Both the position numbers and the translations under genes were made by a program. Shown in pieces: positions 37,570-45,682 of a stretch of DNA of 57,638 nucleotides. This DNA comes from an uncultured SAR86 cluster bacterium. GTDB taxonomy: Bacteria > Pseudomonadota > Gammaproteobacteria > Magnimaribacterales > Magnimaribacteraceae. Positions within the stretch are counted from its first letter, which is position 1; each line of letters begins with the position of its first letter. Where the stretch lies: positions 1 through 57,638 of the forward strand of contig CACAGI010000001.1 in assembly GCA_902532015.1 (NCBI GenBank), read 5' to 3'. Below the pieces are notes generated by a model. The model saw only the letters and a program-made list of their open reading frames with translations, ran no database searches and was not told where the DNA came from.

Positions 37570-37863
37570 TTAGGTATCAATGATATCAAAGATTCTTATT
37601 GAGGGAGCGTCTTCGCACAAACCCGCTATGGCCTCTAAAGTACCATCCTCAGTTCTGAATTTTAAATATTTATCGTAATGCTCTTTAGATTTCCAAGTCT
37701 CATTAAAAACCCAGCTATTACCGTCTTCCGTGTTATAAACCAAGTCAATATGTTTACAGCCATCAAAAGCTCTAGTTACTTTAAAAGCGTCTCTACAGAT
37801 TTCTGTAAATCCATCCCTCTCGCCATCTTTTAATTTCCCTTCTACAAAAACATTTACCGTCAT
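37570..37863 (-). CDS. Antibiotic biosynthesis monooxygenase (ABM) domain protein
   Basis: This 97-residue protein is a single ABM/YgiN-like ferredoxin-fold domain: MTVNVFVEGKLKDGERDGF, a central AFDGCKHIDLVYNTEDGNSW and the NETWKSKEHYDKYL helix. Members include quinol monooxygenases and heme- or polyketide-acting oxygenases; many have no known substrate. It lies 13 bases downstream of typA and may share its transcript. No specific function can be assigned. Confidence 0.8.
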   Translation of the reverse strand: MTVNVFVEGKLKDGERDGFTEICRDAFKVTRAFDGCKHIDLVYNTEDGNSWVFNETWKSKEHYDKYLKFRTEDGTLEAIAGLCEDAPSIRIFDIIDT

Positions 37864-37876
37864 ATAAATTACTCCT

Positions 37877-39652
37877 TTATTTTTTCCTTAGTCTAATTGA
37901 ACTGGGCGTAACTTCAACTAGCTCATCATCTTCTATAAATTCAAGAGCCTGCTCTAGTGTGTGTTCTATGTGAGGAGTAAGAATTAAATTTTCATCAGAT
38001 CCGGCAGCCCTTATGTTAGTTAATTGCTTTGCCTTAGTTGGATTTACTGGAAGGTCGTTATCTCTGGAATGAAGACCTACAATTTGCCCGTTGTATACCT
38101 CTGCACCATGCCCTACAAACATTCTTCCTCTTTCTTGTAAATTAAAAAGTGAGTACGCTAAAGTTTTTCCTGCTGTCATAGAAACCAGTACACCATTTTG
38201 TCTTTTAGCTAAATCTCCATCTTTGGCCTTTCCATAATGGTCAAATACGCTAGTCATGATTCCTGTGCCGCTCGTCATGGTTAAAAAGCTAGACCTAAAA
38301 CCTATCATTCCTCTAGATGGGGCTAAGAATTCTAATTTTATTCGACCCTTGTTATCTGGTTCCATATTCTGAAGATCAGCTTTTCTTATTCCCATCTCTT
38401 CCATAATTGCACCCTGATGCTTTTCTTCTATATCTATAACGATCTGCTCAAAGGGTTCATGAATTTCGCCATCAACTTCTTTTTGTATAACTTCAGGTTT
38501 AGAAACTCCAAGTTCATATTCTTCACGTCTCATATTTTCTATTAAAACCGAAAGATGTAACTCTCCTCTTCCAGATACTTTGAATTTATCTGGCGTTTCG
38601 CCTTGCTCTACTCTCAAAGCTACGTTATGAATCAACTCTTGTTCTAGTCTTTCTTTCAGGTTTCTTGAAGAAATATATTTTCCTTCTCTACCTGCAAAAG
38701 GAGAATCATTCACTTGGAATGTCATGCTCACAGTAGGCTCATCAACCCTAAGAGGAGGAAGGGCTTCAACTTTATCTGGACTACATAAAGTATCTGAGAT
38801 ATTTAGTTTATCTATACCGGTTACACAAATAATATCACCAGCTTGAGCTTCTTGGACTTCAATCCTATCTAGGCCGTTGTAGCCCATAACTTGTAAGATT
38901 TTACCTTTGCGTTCTGTTTTATCAGACCCAGCAATGATTGTTTGTTCATTTGGTTTTACCTTGCCTCTGCTTATTCTTCCAATACCAATAACACCAACGT
39001 AACTACTGTAATCTAAGGCACTGATTTGCATTTGAAAAGGACCTTCATCATTAACCTCGGGAGGTTCAACTTTATCTATGATTAAGTCCATTAAAGGAGA
39101 CATATCATCAGACATTTTATTTTCATCTAAGCCAGAAGCCCCATTTAATGCAGAGGCATATACAACTGGGAAATCTAGCTGATCATCATTACCGCCTAAT
39201 CTATCAAATAAGTCAAAGACTTGATCCAATACCCAGTCTGCTCTAGCCCCGGGCCTATCTATTTTATTGATTACTAGAATTGGATTTAGCCCTTGATCAA
39301 ATGCTTTCTGCGTAACGAATCTCGTCTGAGGCATAGGTCCATCTACAGCATCAACGAGCAATAATACCGAGTCTACCATTGAGAGCACTCTTTCTACTTC
39401 TCCTCCAAAATCTGCGTGCCCCGGTGTATCTACTATATTTATTCTGTGTTTATTCCAATTGATGGCTGTGTTTTTGGCAAGAATTGTTATACCTCTTTCT
39501 TTTTCTTGATCATCAGAGTCCATGACTCTTTCAGTGGTCATGTTTTTTCTGTCAAGAGTTCCAGACTGCTGAAGCAGTTTATCGACGAGAGTAGTCTTGC
39601 CGTGATCAACATGGGCAATGATGGCTATGTTTCTTAGATTATTAACTGACAT
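37877..39652 (-). CDS. typA: Ribosome-associated GTPase TypA/BipA
   Basis: TypA/BipA is a translational GTPase of the EF-G/LepA type needed for ribosome assembly and growth under stress or cold. The 591-residue protein has G1 ([12 protein letters not shown], residues 13-24), G2 RGITI, G3 [13 protein letters not shown]4 NKID, then beta-barrel and EF-G-like domains, and the BipA C-terminal domain with the [11 protein letters not shown]-type block. Length is slightly under the usual 605. A minus-strand TATAAT (39671-39676) lies just upstream. Confidence 0.97.
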   Translation of the reverse strand: MSVNNLRNIAIIAHVDHGKTTLVDKLLQQSGTLDRKNMTTERVMDSDDQEKERGITILAKNTAINWNKHRINIVDTPGHADFGGEVERVLSMVDSVLLLVDAVDGPMPQTRFVTQKAFDQGLNPILVINKIDRPGARADWVLDQVFDLFDRLGGNDDQLDFPVVYASALNGASGLDENKMSDDMSPLMDLIIDKVEPPEVNDEGPFQMQISALDYSSYVGVIGIGRISRGKVKPNEQTIIAGSDKTERKGKILQVMGYNGLDRIEVQEAQAGDIICVTGIDKLNISDTLCSPDKVEALPPLRVDEPTVSMTFQVNDSPFAGREGKYISSRNLKERLEQELIHNVALRVEQGETPDKFKVSGRGELHLSVLIENMRREEYELGVSKPEVIQKEVDGEIHEPFEQIVIDIEEKHQGAIMEEMGIRKADLQNMEPDNKGRIKLEFLAPSRGMIGFRSSFLTMTSGTGIMTSVFDHYGKAKDGDLAKRQNGVLVSMTAGKTLAYSLFNLQERGRMFVGHGAEVYNGQIVGLHSRDNDLPVNPTKAKQLTNIRAAGSDENLILTPHIEHTLEQALEFIEDDELVEVTPSSIRLRKK

Positions 39653-39670
39653 AGAATTTCGAAAGCCGCG

Positions 39671-39676
39671 ATTATA
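39671..39676 (-). promoter_or_regulatory. Putative -10 element of the typA promoter
   Basis: A perfect TATAAT lies 19 bases upstream of the typA start on the minus strand. The expected -35 position (39694-39699) reads ATAGCA, which matches TTGACA at only three positions. The next gene upstream ends 46 bases from typA, so a promoter here is plausible. Confidence 0.38.
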
Positions 39677-39698
39677 AGACTTTCCAGATAATCTGCTA

Positions 39699-40157
39699 TC
39701 AGTTTTTAGATACCATTGAGTGGGATAGAGGCTCAGGGCAACAAATCTCTGCTAGAGATTCTTCAAGATTCGAACCACCATTCTGTTTAAGTAACTTAAT
39801 GAATTTCTTTGCTTCTTTGTTGCCTCTTTTTGCAGAGAGCAAGAAGTATTCCAGTGCCAAGGTAAGGTCTTTATCAGCCACCTCTCCATTGGCATAAATG
39901 ATACCTATATTAAAGGGAGCTTTTGAATGTCCTTCTTCGCTAGCCATTTGGTACCAATAAACAGCTTTTTCCAGATCTCTATTAATTCCTCTGCCAAGAT
40001 AATAATTAACGCCTGTATTGTATTGACTTACCGTTACACCCTGAGTTGCCAAAGAAAGGTCGTAGATAAAATCTTCCTCGTTATCTATAGAGTAAATAAA
40101 GTTTATAAAGCAAAACAGAAGGCCAAAATAAATATATATGGGTTTAAATGATTTCAA
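39699..40157 (-). CDS. Exported Sel1-repeat protein
   Basis: The 152-residue protein has an N-terminal hydrophobic signal or anchor (residues 8-24) and Sel1-like repeats: SQYNTGVNYYLGRGINRDLEKAVYWY, in parts, and APFNIGIIYANGEVADKDLTLALEYF, in parts, with a partial third. Sel1 repeats form helical solenoids that mediate protein contacts, often in envelope stress or signalling. It ends with a Cys-Cys pair (AEICCPEP). It is 7 bases downstream of the quinone oxidoreductase gene. Partner unknown. Confidence 0.8.
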   Translation of the reverse strand: MKSFKPIYIYFGLLFCFINFIYSIDNEEDFIYDLSLATQGVTVSQYNTGVNYYLGRGINRDLEKAVYWYQMASEEGHSKAPFNIGIIYANGEVADKDLTLALEYFLLSAKRGNKEAKKFIKLLKQNGGSNLEESLAEICCPEPLSHSMVSKN

Positions 40158-40164
40158 ACAAGCT

Positions 40165-41157
40165 TCATTCCATGCTTACAACAACTTTACCTAATACTTT
40201 TCTTTCTTCTAAGGTCTTTATCGCTTTTGCCGATTCATCTAAAGAGTAACTTTCGGTAACAAAAGGTTTAATTATGCCATCTGCATGAAGATCAAAAAGT
40301 TCTTTGAAGTTTTGTGCATTCTCCGCTTGGTCCATCGCAGCAAACTGTCCCCAAAATACTCCTAAGATTTGGCACTCCTTAAGAAGAGTTAAGTTAAGTG
40401 GCATTTTCGGTATACCCGCTGTAAATCCGATAACTAAATATTTTCCATGTCTTGCTATTGCTCTCAATGCAGGCTCGGCATAATCACCACCCACAAGATC
40501 ATAAATCATATTTACACCCCCTCCAGAGACTTCCTTGATCTCATCAGAGAACTTTTTTTGTAAGTCTCGATCCATATCCCTTTGATACATTATCCCTTCG
40601 TCAGCACCTTCTTTTATGCACAAATCAATTTTATCTTGAGAAGAGGCTGCTGCTATTACTTTAGCGCCCATAGCTTTTGCAACATGTATAGCCGTAATTC
40701 CTAATCCACCACCAGCTCCTAGAACTAAAACAGATTCTCCTGCTTTTAGCTCACCTCTTTGTTTAAAAGCATGATAGGTGGTTCCATAATTAAGCGGAAA
40801 TCCTGCACCTGTTTGAAAGTCCATAGATTCCGGTAATGGCATAAGTTGATTTTCAGAATAAACACCTTTTTCACGAAGACCTCCAGAGCCAACGCTCCCT
40901 ATTACTCTATCTCCTGCTTGATGCAAAGTAACTCCTTCGCCAACTGATTCAACTACGCCAGAGATTTCACTACCAGGACTGAATGGAAAGGGTGGTTTGA
41001 ATTGGTACAAGCCCTGCACTATTAAAACATCAGGGAAACTGATGCCAGTTGCTTTGATGTCAACAACAACTTGACCGGGACCAGCTTCGGGATCGGGCAC
41101 TTCTTCTACTTTGTGCGATTCTATCGGTCCAAATTCATTACATATAAAAGCTCTCAT
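40165..41157 (-). CDS. NADPH:quinone oxidoreductase family protein (zinc-free MDR)
   Basis: The 330-residue protein belongs to the medium-chain dehydrogenase/reductase superfamily, quinone reductase branch. The N-terminal GroES-like domain has GISFPDVLIVQGLYQFKPPFPFSPGSEISG (in parts). The nucleotide-binding motif is GAGGGLGITAIHVAKAMGA near residue 146. The structural and catalytic zinc cysteines of alcohol dehydrogenases are absent, as expected for quinone or enoyl reductases. It resembles proteins annotated as NADPH:quinone oxidoreductase Qor; substrate unknown. Confidence 0.88.
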   Translation of the reverse strand: MRAFICNEFGPIESHKVEEVPDPEAGPGQVVVDIKATGISFPDVLIVQGLYQFKPPFPFSPGSEISGVVESVGEGVTLHQAGDRVIGSVGSGGLREKGVYSENQLMPLPESMDFQTGAGFPLNYGTTYHAFKQRGELKAGESVLVLGAGGGLGITAIHVAKAMGAKVIAAASSQDKIDLCIKEGADEGIMYQRDMDRDLQKKFSDEIKEVSGGGVNMIYDLVGGDYAEPALRAIARHGKYLVIGFTAGIPKMPLNLTLLKECQILGVFWGQFAAMDQAENAQNFKELFDLHADGIIKPFVTESYSLDESAKAIKTLEERKVLGKVVVSME

Positions 41158-41209
41158 AATATATTCCTATTAATTGTAGAAGGACAAATTAACGATTCTT
41201 TGGGAAACG

Positions 41210-42766
41210 TCAAGATATCTTCTCTAGAAATTCTTTTAAATAATCTTCAAAGTCTGCTTGATTAGAAGATTCTATGACCTTTGCATCTTCTAAGGACTTT
41301 TTGCTTGCTTCAAGAAATAATTTATCTAATTCCGATGTTGCAGAAGTAATTGTCTCTAGATGTGTTTTTGACATCTTATTTCCTAGCTCTCTGAAAGAAA
41401 GATCGTTTTCTTGTAAGTCCTCAATAATTTGAGCACTTAAAGTGCCATTCGCGCTTATAAGGTTTTCTTTTTGCTTTGAAACGGATTGTAACCAGCTTAA
41501 ATCCTGATCTTTATGTACTTCTGCATCCATGAATTCAGCAATTATCTCAAGCTCAGAAAGGATTCTATGTGCTTCTTCTTTTACAGGAACAGAACCTTCT
41601 ATTGTTTCTAACAGAGTCAGTTCATCTCTCCCGTCATTGACTATCTTTCCATGATTCCTCTGAAGTCTTAATGACTCCTCAAGGTTAATTGAAGGACTGT
41701 CTGAAACAAAGCAATATATAAGCAAGGTATCTAAAAAGTTTATTTGGTCTTCGGTTATTCCTATAGGATCGTAAGGATTTAAGTCCACGCACCTCAATTC
41801 TAGATAATCAATCCCTTGAGATTTTAAAATATTGATAGGCCTTTCGCCGGAAGGACAAACACGCTTAGGCCTGATAGTGCTGTAATATTCATTTTCAATC
41901 TGAATGACTGAGGTATTTAATTGAGCTCTCTCACCTTTAATAAATTCACCAATATCCTCATAAGGCTTATAAGGCTTAAGAAGTGCGCTTTTAAGGTCAG
42001 AGCAATATTCTTCGAGACTGTTGTAAGAGATATTTAGATCGTCTTGCGCTTTGCTTATATATCCTAGGTCACCCATCCTTAGTGAAGTGGACGAAGGCTT
42101 ATAAAATCCTCCAGATTCAAGCTCTTCTAGGTCATGCTCTTTTCCGGCAACAAAAGAATTACAAACAGCCGGGGAAGACCCAAACAGAAGTAAATATACC
42201 CATCCAAACCGCTTAAAGTTTCTGGCAATACCTAAGTAAGTCTCATTTTTAAAGGATTTGATATCTTTCCCAGTTTGACTAGCAAGAATCTCTAAGAATT
42301 TATCAGAAAATGAAAAGTTGTAATGTATACCCGCAATTGCTTGCATCATGCTACCGTATCTATTTGCAAGCCCTCTTCGATAAACTGTTTTCATCATTCC
42401 TTGGTTGGAATTACCATAATTTCCGATAGGTACCTCTTCATCTGAAGCTATGGGGCATGGCATGCTGAATGGCCAAAGCAATTCATTGTCAATATTGTTG
42501 TAAATAAATAAGTGCAATTCTCTAAGAAAATTTAAACATTCTCTGGCGCTATGGAAAGTTGGAGTAATTAATTCTAGAAGTGACTCTGAAAAATCTGTAG
42601 TTATATAAGGGTTAGTTAGGGCAGATCCCAGTTTATCAGGATGCTTAAGTTTAGAGATTTCGCCTTTGTGGTTTACTCGCAGGCTTTCCTTTTCTATTCC
42701 TCTATTAACAAAATTTAATTCTGCCAGGACCTCAGTATCCCTTAGTTCTTCCAAAGAAAATCTCAT
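41210..42766 (-). CDS. gshA: Glutamate-cysteine ligase (gammaproteobacterial type)
   Basis: GshA joins glutamate and cysteine in the first step of glutathione synthesis. The 518-residue protein is the E. coli-type ligase: RGIEKESLRVNHKGEIS near the N-terminus, TTDFSESLLELITP, the AGIHYNFSFS block and LRMGDLGY, followed by YLELRCVDLNPYDPIGI. Length matches the family. gshB is not in the window. It starts 9 bases after the CmcJ-like gene. Confidence 0.96.
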   Translation of the reverse strand: MRFSLEELRDTEVLAELNFVNRGIEKESLRVNHKGEISKLKHPDKLGSALTNPYITTDFSESLLELITPTFHSARECLNFLRELHLFIYNNIDNELLWPFSMPCPIASDEEVPIGNYGNSNQGMMKTVYRRGLANRYGSMMQAIAGIHYNFSFSDKFLEILASQTGKDIKSFKNETYLGIARNFKRFGWVYLLLFGSSPAVCNSFVAGKEHDLEELESGGFYKPSSTSLRMGDLGYISKAQDDLNISYNSLEEYCSDLKSALLKPYKPYEDIGEFIKGERAQLNTSVIQIENEYYSTIRPKRVCPSGERPINILKSQGIDYLELRCVDLNPYDPIGITEDQINFLDTLLIYCFVSDSPSINLEESLRLQRNHGKIVNDGRDELTLLETIEGSVPVKEEAHRILSELEIIAEFMDAEVHKDQDLSWLQSVSKQKENLISANGTLSAQIIEDLQENDLSFRELGNKMSKTHLETITSATSELDKLFLEASKKSLEDAKVIESSNQADFEDYLKEFLEKIS

Positions 42767-42775
42767 TGAAATTTT

Positions 42776-43573
42776 TTAGTTGTAGAAACAAACTGCCCTT
42801 ACTTCTATGCTCTCTCTAGGGGATGTCTTTTTCTTAATTGATGGATCATCAAAAGCGCTATGAAGAGTTGGCAAGAAGGGTATATCTAGAGAGTCGTATG
42901 TTTTAAACATCAATACTTCATCACGATTCATCTTAGGATAAAAATACCATTCATGATCTTCATTGTGTGCCGATTGATAGATTTCAACTGTTAAACCTTG
43001 AGGTTCATCTCCTATATAATTGTATAGATCTGTTGGTATTAGTTCATTTTCAGACACAGTCCTCTTATCACATACTGCAAAAGGGGTGTCTAGACCATCT
43101 TTATCAAATCTTCTCCAAAGATTAAATACAACTATTCTTTGAGGACTTTCGCCCATTTCTTTAATAAATGGATCAAGGGTTTTACCAAAATTTGTTGTAA
43201 AGTCATTATGTACCAATCTGTGCCCACCCTTTCTTTCTCCTGAATCTGCTTGCGCTTCGTTTCTAGTAATATGTGAAAATATGTACACACTATCAGCTTT
43301 AACTTTTTCTTTAACAAACCTGCTCATCTCTTTGTAATACAGATCCACTACTTCATCATCATTGTAAAAATCCTTAACTGCAGATTTATGATCGATTAAT
43401 TCAAAGCCACCGTTTTCAAGATTAAATTTTAATCCCCTTGCACTGCGAACAACCTTACTAAAGGATTTGTGGTTTGGCATGTTCGGGTCACCTTCGGTTA
43501 ACCCAAAAGAAGGCTTCTCCTCATTTGGTTTGAGAGGTTTTCTATAATTGAAGTCAGCTTTAAGGTTGTTCAT
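42776..43573 (-). CDS. CmcJ/AsaB/NvfI-type oxygenase-like protein
   Basis: The 265-residue protein matches the family that includes cephamycin CmcJ, fungal AsaB and GA4-desaturase-like enzymes. Family blocks are RLVHNDFT (HxD-like metal pair), RIVVFNLWRR, PFAVCDKRTV, EWYFYPKMNRDEVLMFKTYDS and HSAFDDP with RESIEVRAVCFY. This pattern suggests a non-heme iron, 2-oxoglutarate-type fold acting as hydroxylase or desaturase. Members are usually found in fungal or actinobacterial secondary metabolism. Here it lies between pckA and gshA with gaps of 11 and 9 bases. Substrate unknown. Confidence 0.85.
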   Translation of the reverse strand: MNNLKADFNYRKPLKPNEEKPSFGLTEGDPNMPNHKSFSKVVRSARGLKFNLENGGFELIDHKSAVKDFYNDDEVVDLYYKEMSRFVKEKVKADSVYIFSHITRNEAQADSGERKGGHRLVHNDFTTNFGKTLDPFIKEMGESPQRIVVFNLWRRFDKDGLDTPFAVCDKRTVSENELIPTDLYNYIGDEPQGLTVEIYQSAHNEDHEWYFYPKMNRDEVLMFKTYDSLDIPFLPTLHSAFDDPSIKKKTSPRESIEVRAVCFYN

Positions 43574-43584
43574 AAATAAAAGTA

Positions 43585-45114
43585 TTATTTTGGTCCTGCG
43601 TTAATTATAGCTTCCACAACATCAAATTTCTTAAAGTTTTCTTTAAACTGATTAACTAATTTGTCTTCATATTCGTTATAGAGTGAAGGATCTTGCCAGT
43701 TTTTAACAGGGTTGAGTAGTTTAGAATCTACTCCGGCAACATTTAAGGGCACATCCAAATTCATGCCTTCAATTTTTTCAGTTTCAGCACCAGCTAAGTC
43801 GCCTGACTGAATAGCACTTATTATTGACCTCGTAACAGGTATATCAAATCTTTTGCCCGTTCCGTAGGGGCCACCTGTCCAACCAGTGTTAACCAAATAG
43901 ACATTACTTCCGAACTCTGCAATTCTTTTCATTAAAAGGTCTGCGTATACTCCTGCTGCTCTAGGAAAGAAAGGAGCTCCATAACAGGTAGAGAAAGTTG
44001 TTTTGAAAGCTTCAGTTGAACCTACTTCAGTAGATCCAATGGCTGCAGTGTAACCGCTCAAAAAATGATAAGCAGCTGCTTCTTTAGAAAGAATAGAGAC
44101 GGGAGGAATAACACCCGACAAATCACAAGTAAGAAAGATTACTGCATTAGGTTCTCCTGCTGAATTCTCATCAGCTCTTTTTTCAATATGCTCCCTTGGG
44201 TAGACTACTCTAGTATTCTCGGTTAAAGAAGAATCGCTGTAGTCTGGCTCCTTTGTATCAGAGTTGATAACGACATTTTCCATAACACTTCCTTTTCTTA
44301 TTGCGTCCCAGATAACTGGTTCATTTTTTTGAGTCAGGTCTATACATTTCGCGTAACAACCTCCTTCAAAGTTAAATACAGTTCCTGGCCCCCATCCATG
44401 TTCATCGTCTCCTATTAAATCTCTATCAGGGTCAGCGGATAAGGTAGTTTTCCCTGTTCCTGAAAGTCCAAAGAATAAACATACTTCTCCGTCAGAATTA
44501 ACGTTGGAGGCACAATGCATAGGTAAAACATTTTTTTCAGGGAGTAAGAAGTTTTGTACTGCAAACATTGATTTCTTCATTTCACCTGCATAAGGCATCC
44601 CTGCTAGGAGAACTTTTCTGGAAGTAAAATTAAGAAGAACAACACCATCGCTATTAGTCTTGTCAGCTTCTGGATCACAAACAAATTCAGGTGCGCTTAG
44701 TATTTGCCAGACTTCCTTGTTGCTCGGATTAAATTTTGCTGGTCTTATGAACATTTGCTTTCCGAAAAGGTTGTGCCAAGCCCACTCTGTCCTAATATTT
44801 ACTGGGACGTAATGCTCAGAATGTTCACCAACATGCAAAGAAGAGACAAAGCTATCTTTTGATTCCAAGTAGTTCTCTACTTTACTCCAAAGCCTATCAA
44901 AATCTTCCGATTCAAAGGGTCGATTGACCTCACCCCAATCAACCGCATCTTTTGTTGAGGCGTCAGTAACTATAAATCTGTCTAACGGACTTCTGCCGGT
45001 TCTTTTGCCCGTTTTAACAAGAAGAGCACCATTGGCAGCTATCTCTCCTTCTTCTCTTTGCAGAGACTCTAAGATGAGTTCATCAACTGATAAATTTTCA
45101 AAAATACTTGACAT
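43585..45114 (-). CDS. pckA: Phosphoenolpyruvate carboxykinase (ATP)
   Basis: PckA converts oxaloacetate and ATP to phosphoenolpyruvate, the entry step of gluconeogenesis. The 509-residue protein has the kinase-1 P-loop [14 protein letters not shown] and kinase-2 motif [10 protein letters not shown], plus RSPLDRFIV near residue 39 and [17 protein letters not shown]. These match the ATP-dependent, not the GTP-dependent, family. A minus-strand TATAAT (45147-45152) sits about 33 bases upstream. Confidence 0.97.
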   Translation of the reverse strand: MSSIFENLSVDELILESLQREEGEIAANGALLVKTGKRTGRSPLDRFIVTDASTKDAVDWGEVNRPFESEDFDRLWSKVENYLESKDSFVSSLHVGEHSEHYVPVNIRTEWAWHNLFGKQMFIRPAKFNPSNKEVWQILSAPEFVCDPEADKTNSDGVVLLNFTSRKVLLAGMPYAGEMKKSMFAVQNFLLPEKNVLPMHCASNVNSDGEVCLFFGLSGTGKTTLSADPDRDLIGDDEHGWGPGTVFNFEGGCYAKCIDLTQKNEPVIWDAIRKGSVMENVVINSDTKEPDYSDSSLTENTRVVYPREHIEKRADENSAGEPNAVIFLTCDLSGVIPPVSILSKEAAAYHFLSGYTAAIGSTEVGSTEAFKTTFSTCYGAPFFPRAAGVYADLLMKRIAEFGSNVYLVNTGWTGGPYGTGKRFDIPVTRSIISAIQSGDLAGAETEKIEGMNLDVPLNVAGVDSKLLNPVKNWQDPSLYNEYEDKLVNQFKENFKKFDVVEAIINAGPK

Positions 45115-45146
45115 TTATAGGTGTAAATTAGTTGTAATTTGAAAGT

Positions 45147-45152
45147 ATTATA
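45147..45152 (-). promoter_or_regulatory. Putative -10 element upstream of pckA
   Basis: A perfect TATAAT on the minus strand would start a transcript near 45140, about 25 bases before the pckA ATG. No good -35 is found at the standard distance, where the sequence lies at the end of dsbB. Confidence 0.33.
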
Positions 45153-45157
45153 TAGAT

Positions 45158-45682
45158 TTAATTTTGTTTATGAGAATGAATTTCATCTGCGGAAAGTAAG
45201 ACTTTAGATGTGTAAATGAGAATAATTATAAATCCGATCAACGTCCAGCCAGGAATGCTAACTCCCATAAAACTCCATAAAACTTCAGCGCAATTACCAT
45301 CCCCCATTATTGCCATAGTGAATACTTCTAAAAAGGGTAGTGTTTCTAGCAAATAATCTATATCTGGAGCACAACTTGGCACTAATTCTGCGGGTAGGCT
45401 TTGTAAATACAACTGACGCAGGGACAGACCAATACCACACAAGAGAACTATACAGCATGTAATTAGCAGACCTTTATAGGAGCTTAATTTTTTAGGATTA
45501 ATTAAATAGCCTGCACCAGCGATCAATCCAAGCATAATTACTGCTCCTCTTTGCATGTAACAAAGCATGCATGGTTTGAGTAATAAAAAATGTTCCATAA
45601 AAAGGGCAACAGCCATCATTCCTATACAAATAAAGAATATTATTCCAAAAGTTTTTCTAGGAGATTTAAATAAGAGATACAT
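45158..45682 (-). CDS. dsbB: Disulfide bond formation protein DsbB
   Basis: DsbB reoxidises DsbA and passes the electrons to quinone. The 174-residue, four-helix membrane protein has both redox pairs at nearly the E. coli positions: C38-C41 (KPCMLCYMQR) and C104-C131. Its start overlaps the polA stop by one base (TAATG), so it is translated with polA. Its partner dsbA is at 50670-51341. Confidence 0.94.
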   Translation of the reverse strand: MYLLFKSPRKTFGIIFFICIGMMAVALFMEHFLLLKPCMLCYMQRGAVIMLGLIAGAGYLINPKKLSSYKGLLITCCIVLLCGIGLSLRQLYLQSLPAELVPSCAPDIDYLLETLPFLEVFTMAIMGDGNCAEVLWSFMGVSIPGWTLIGFIIILIYTSKVLLSADEIHSHKQN

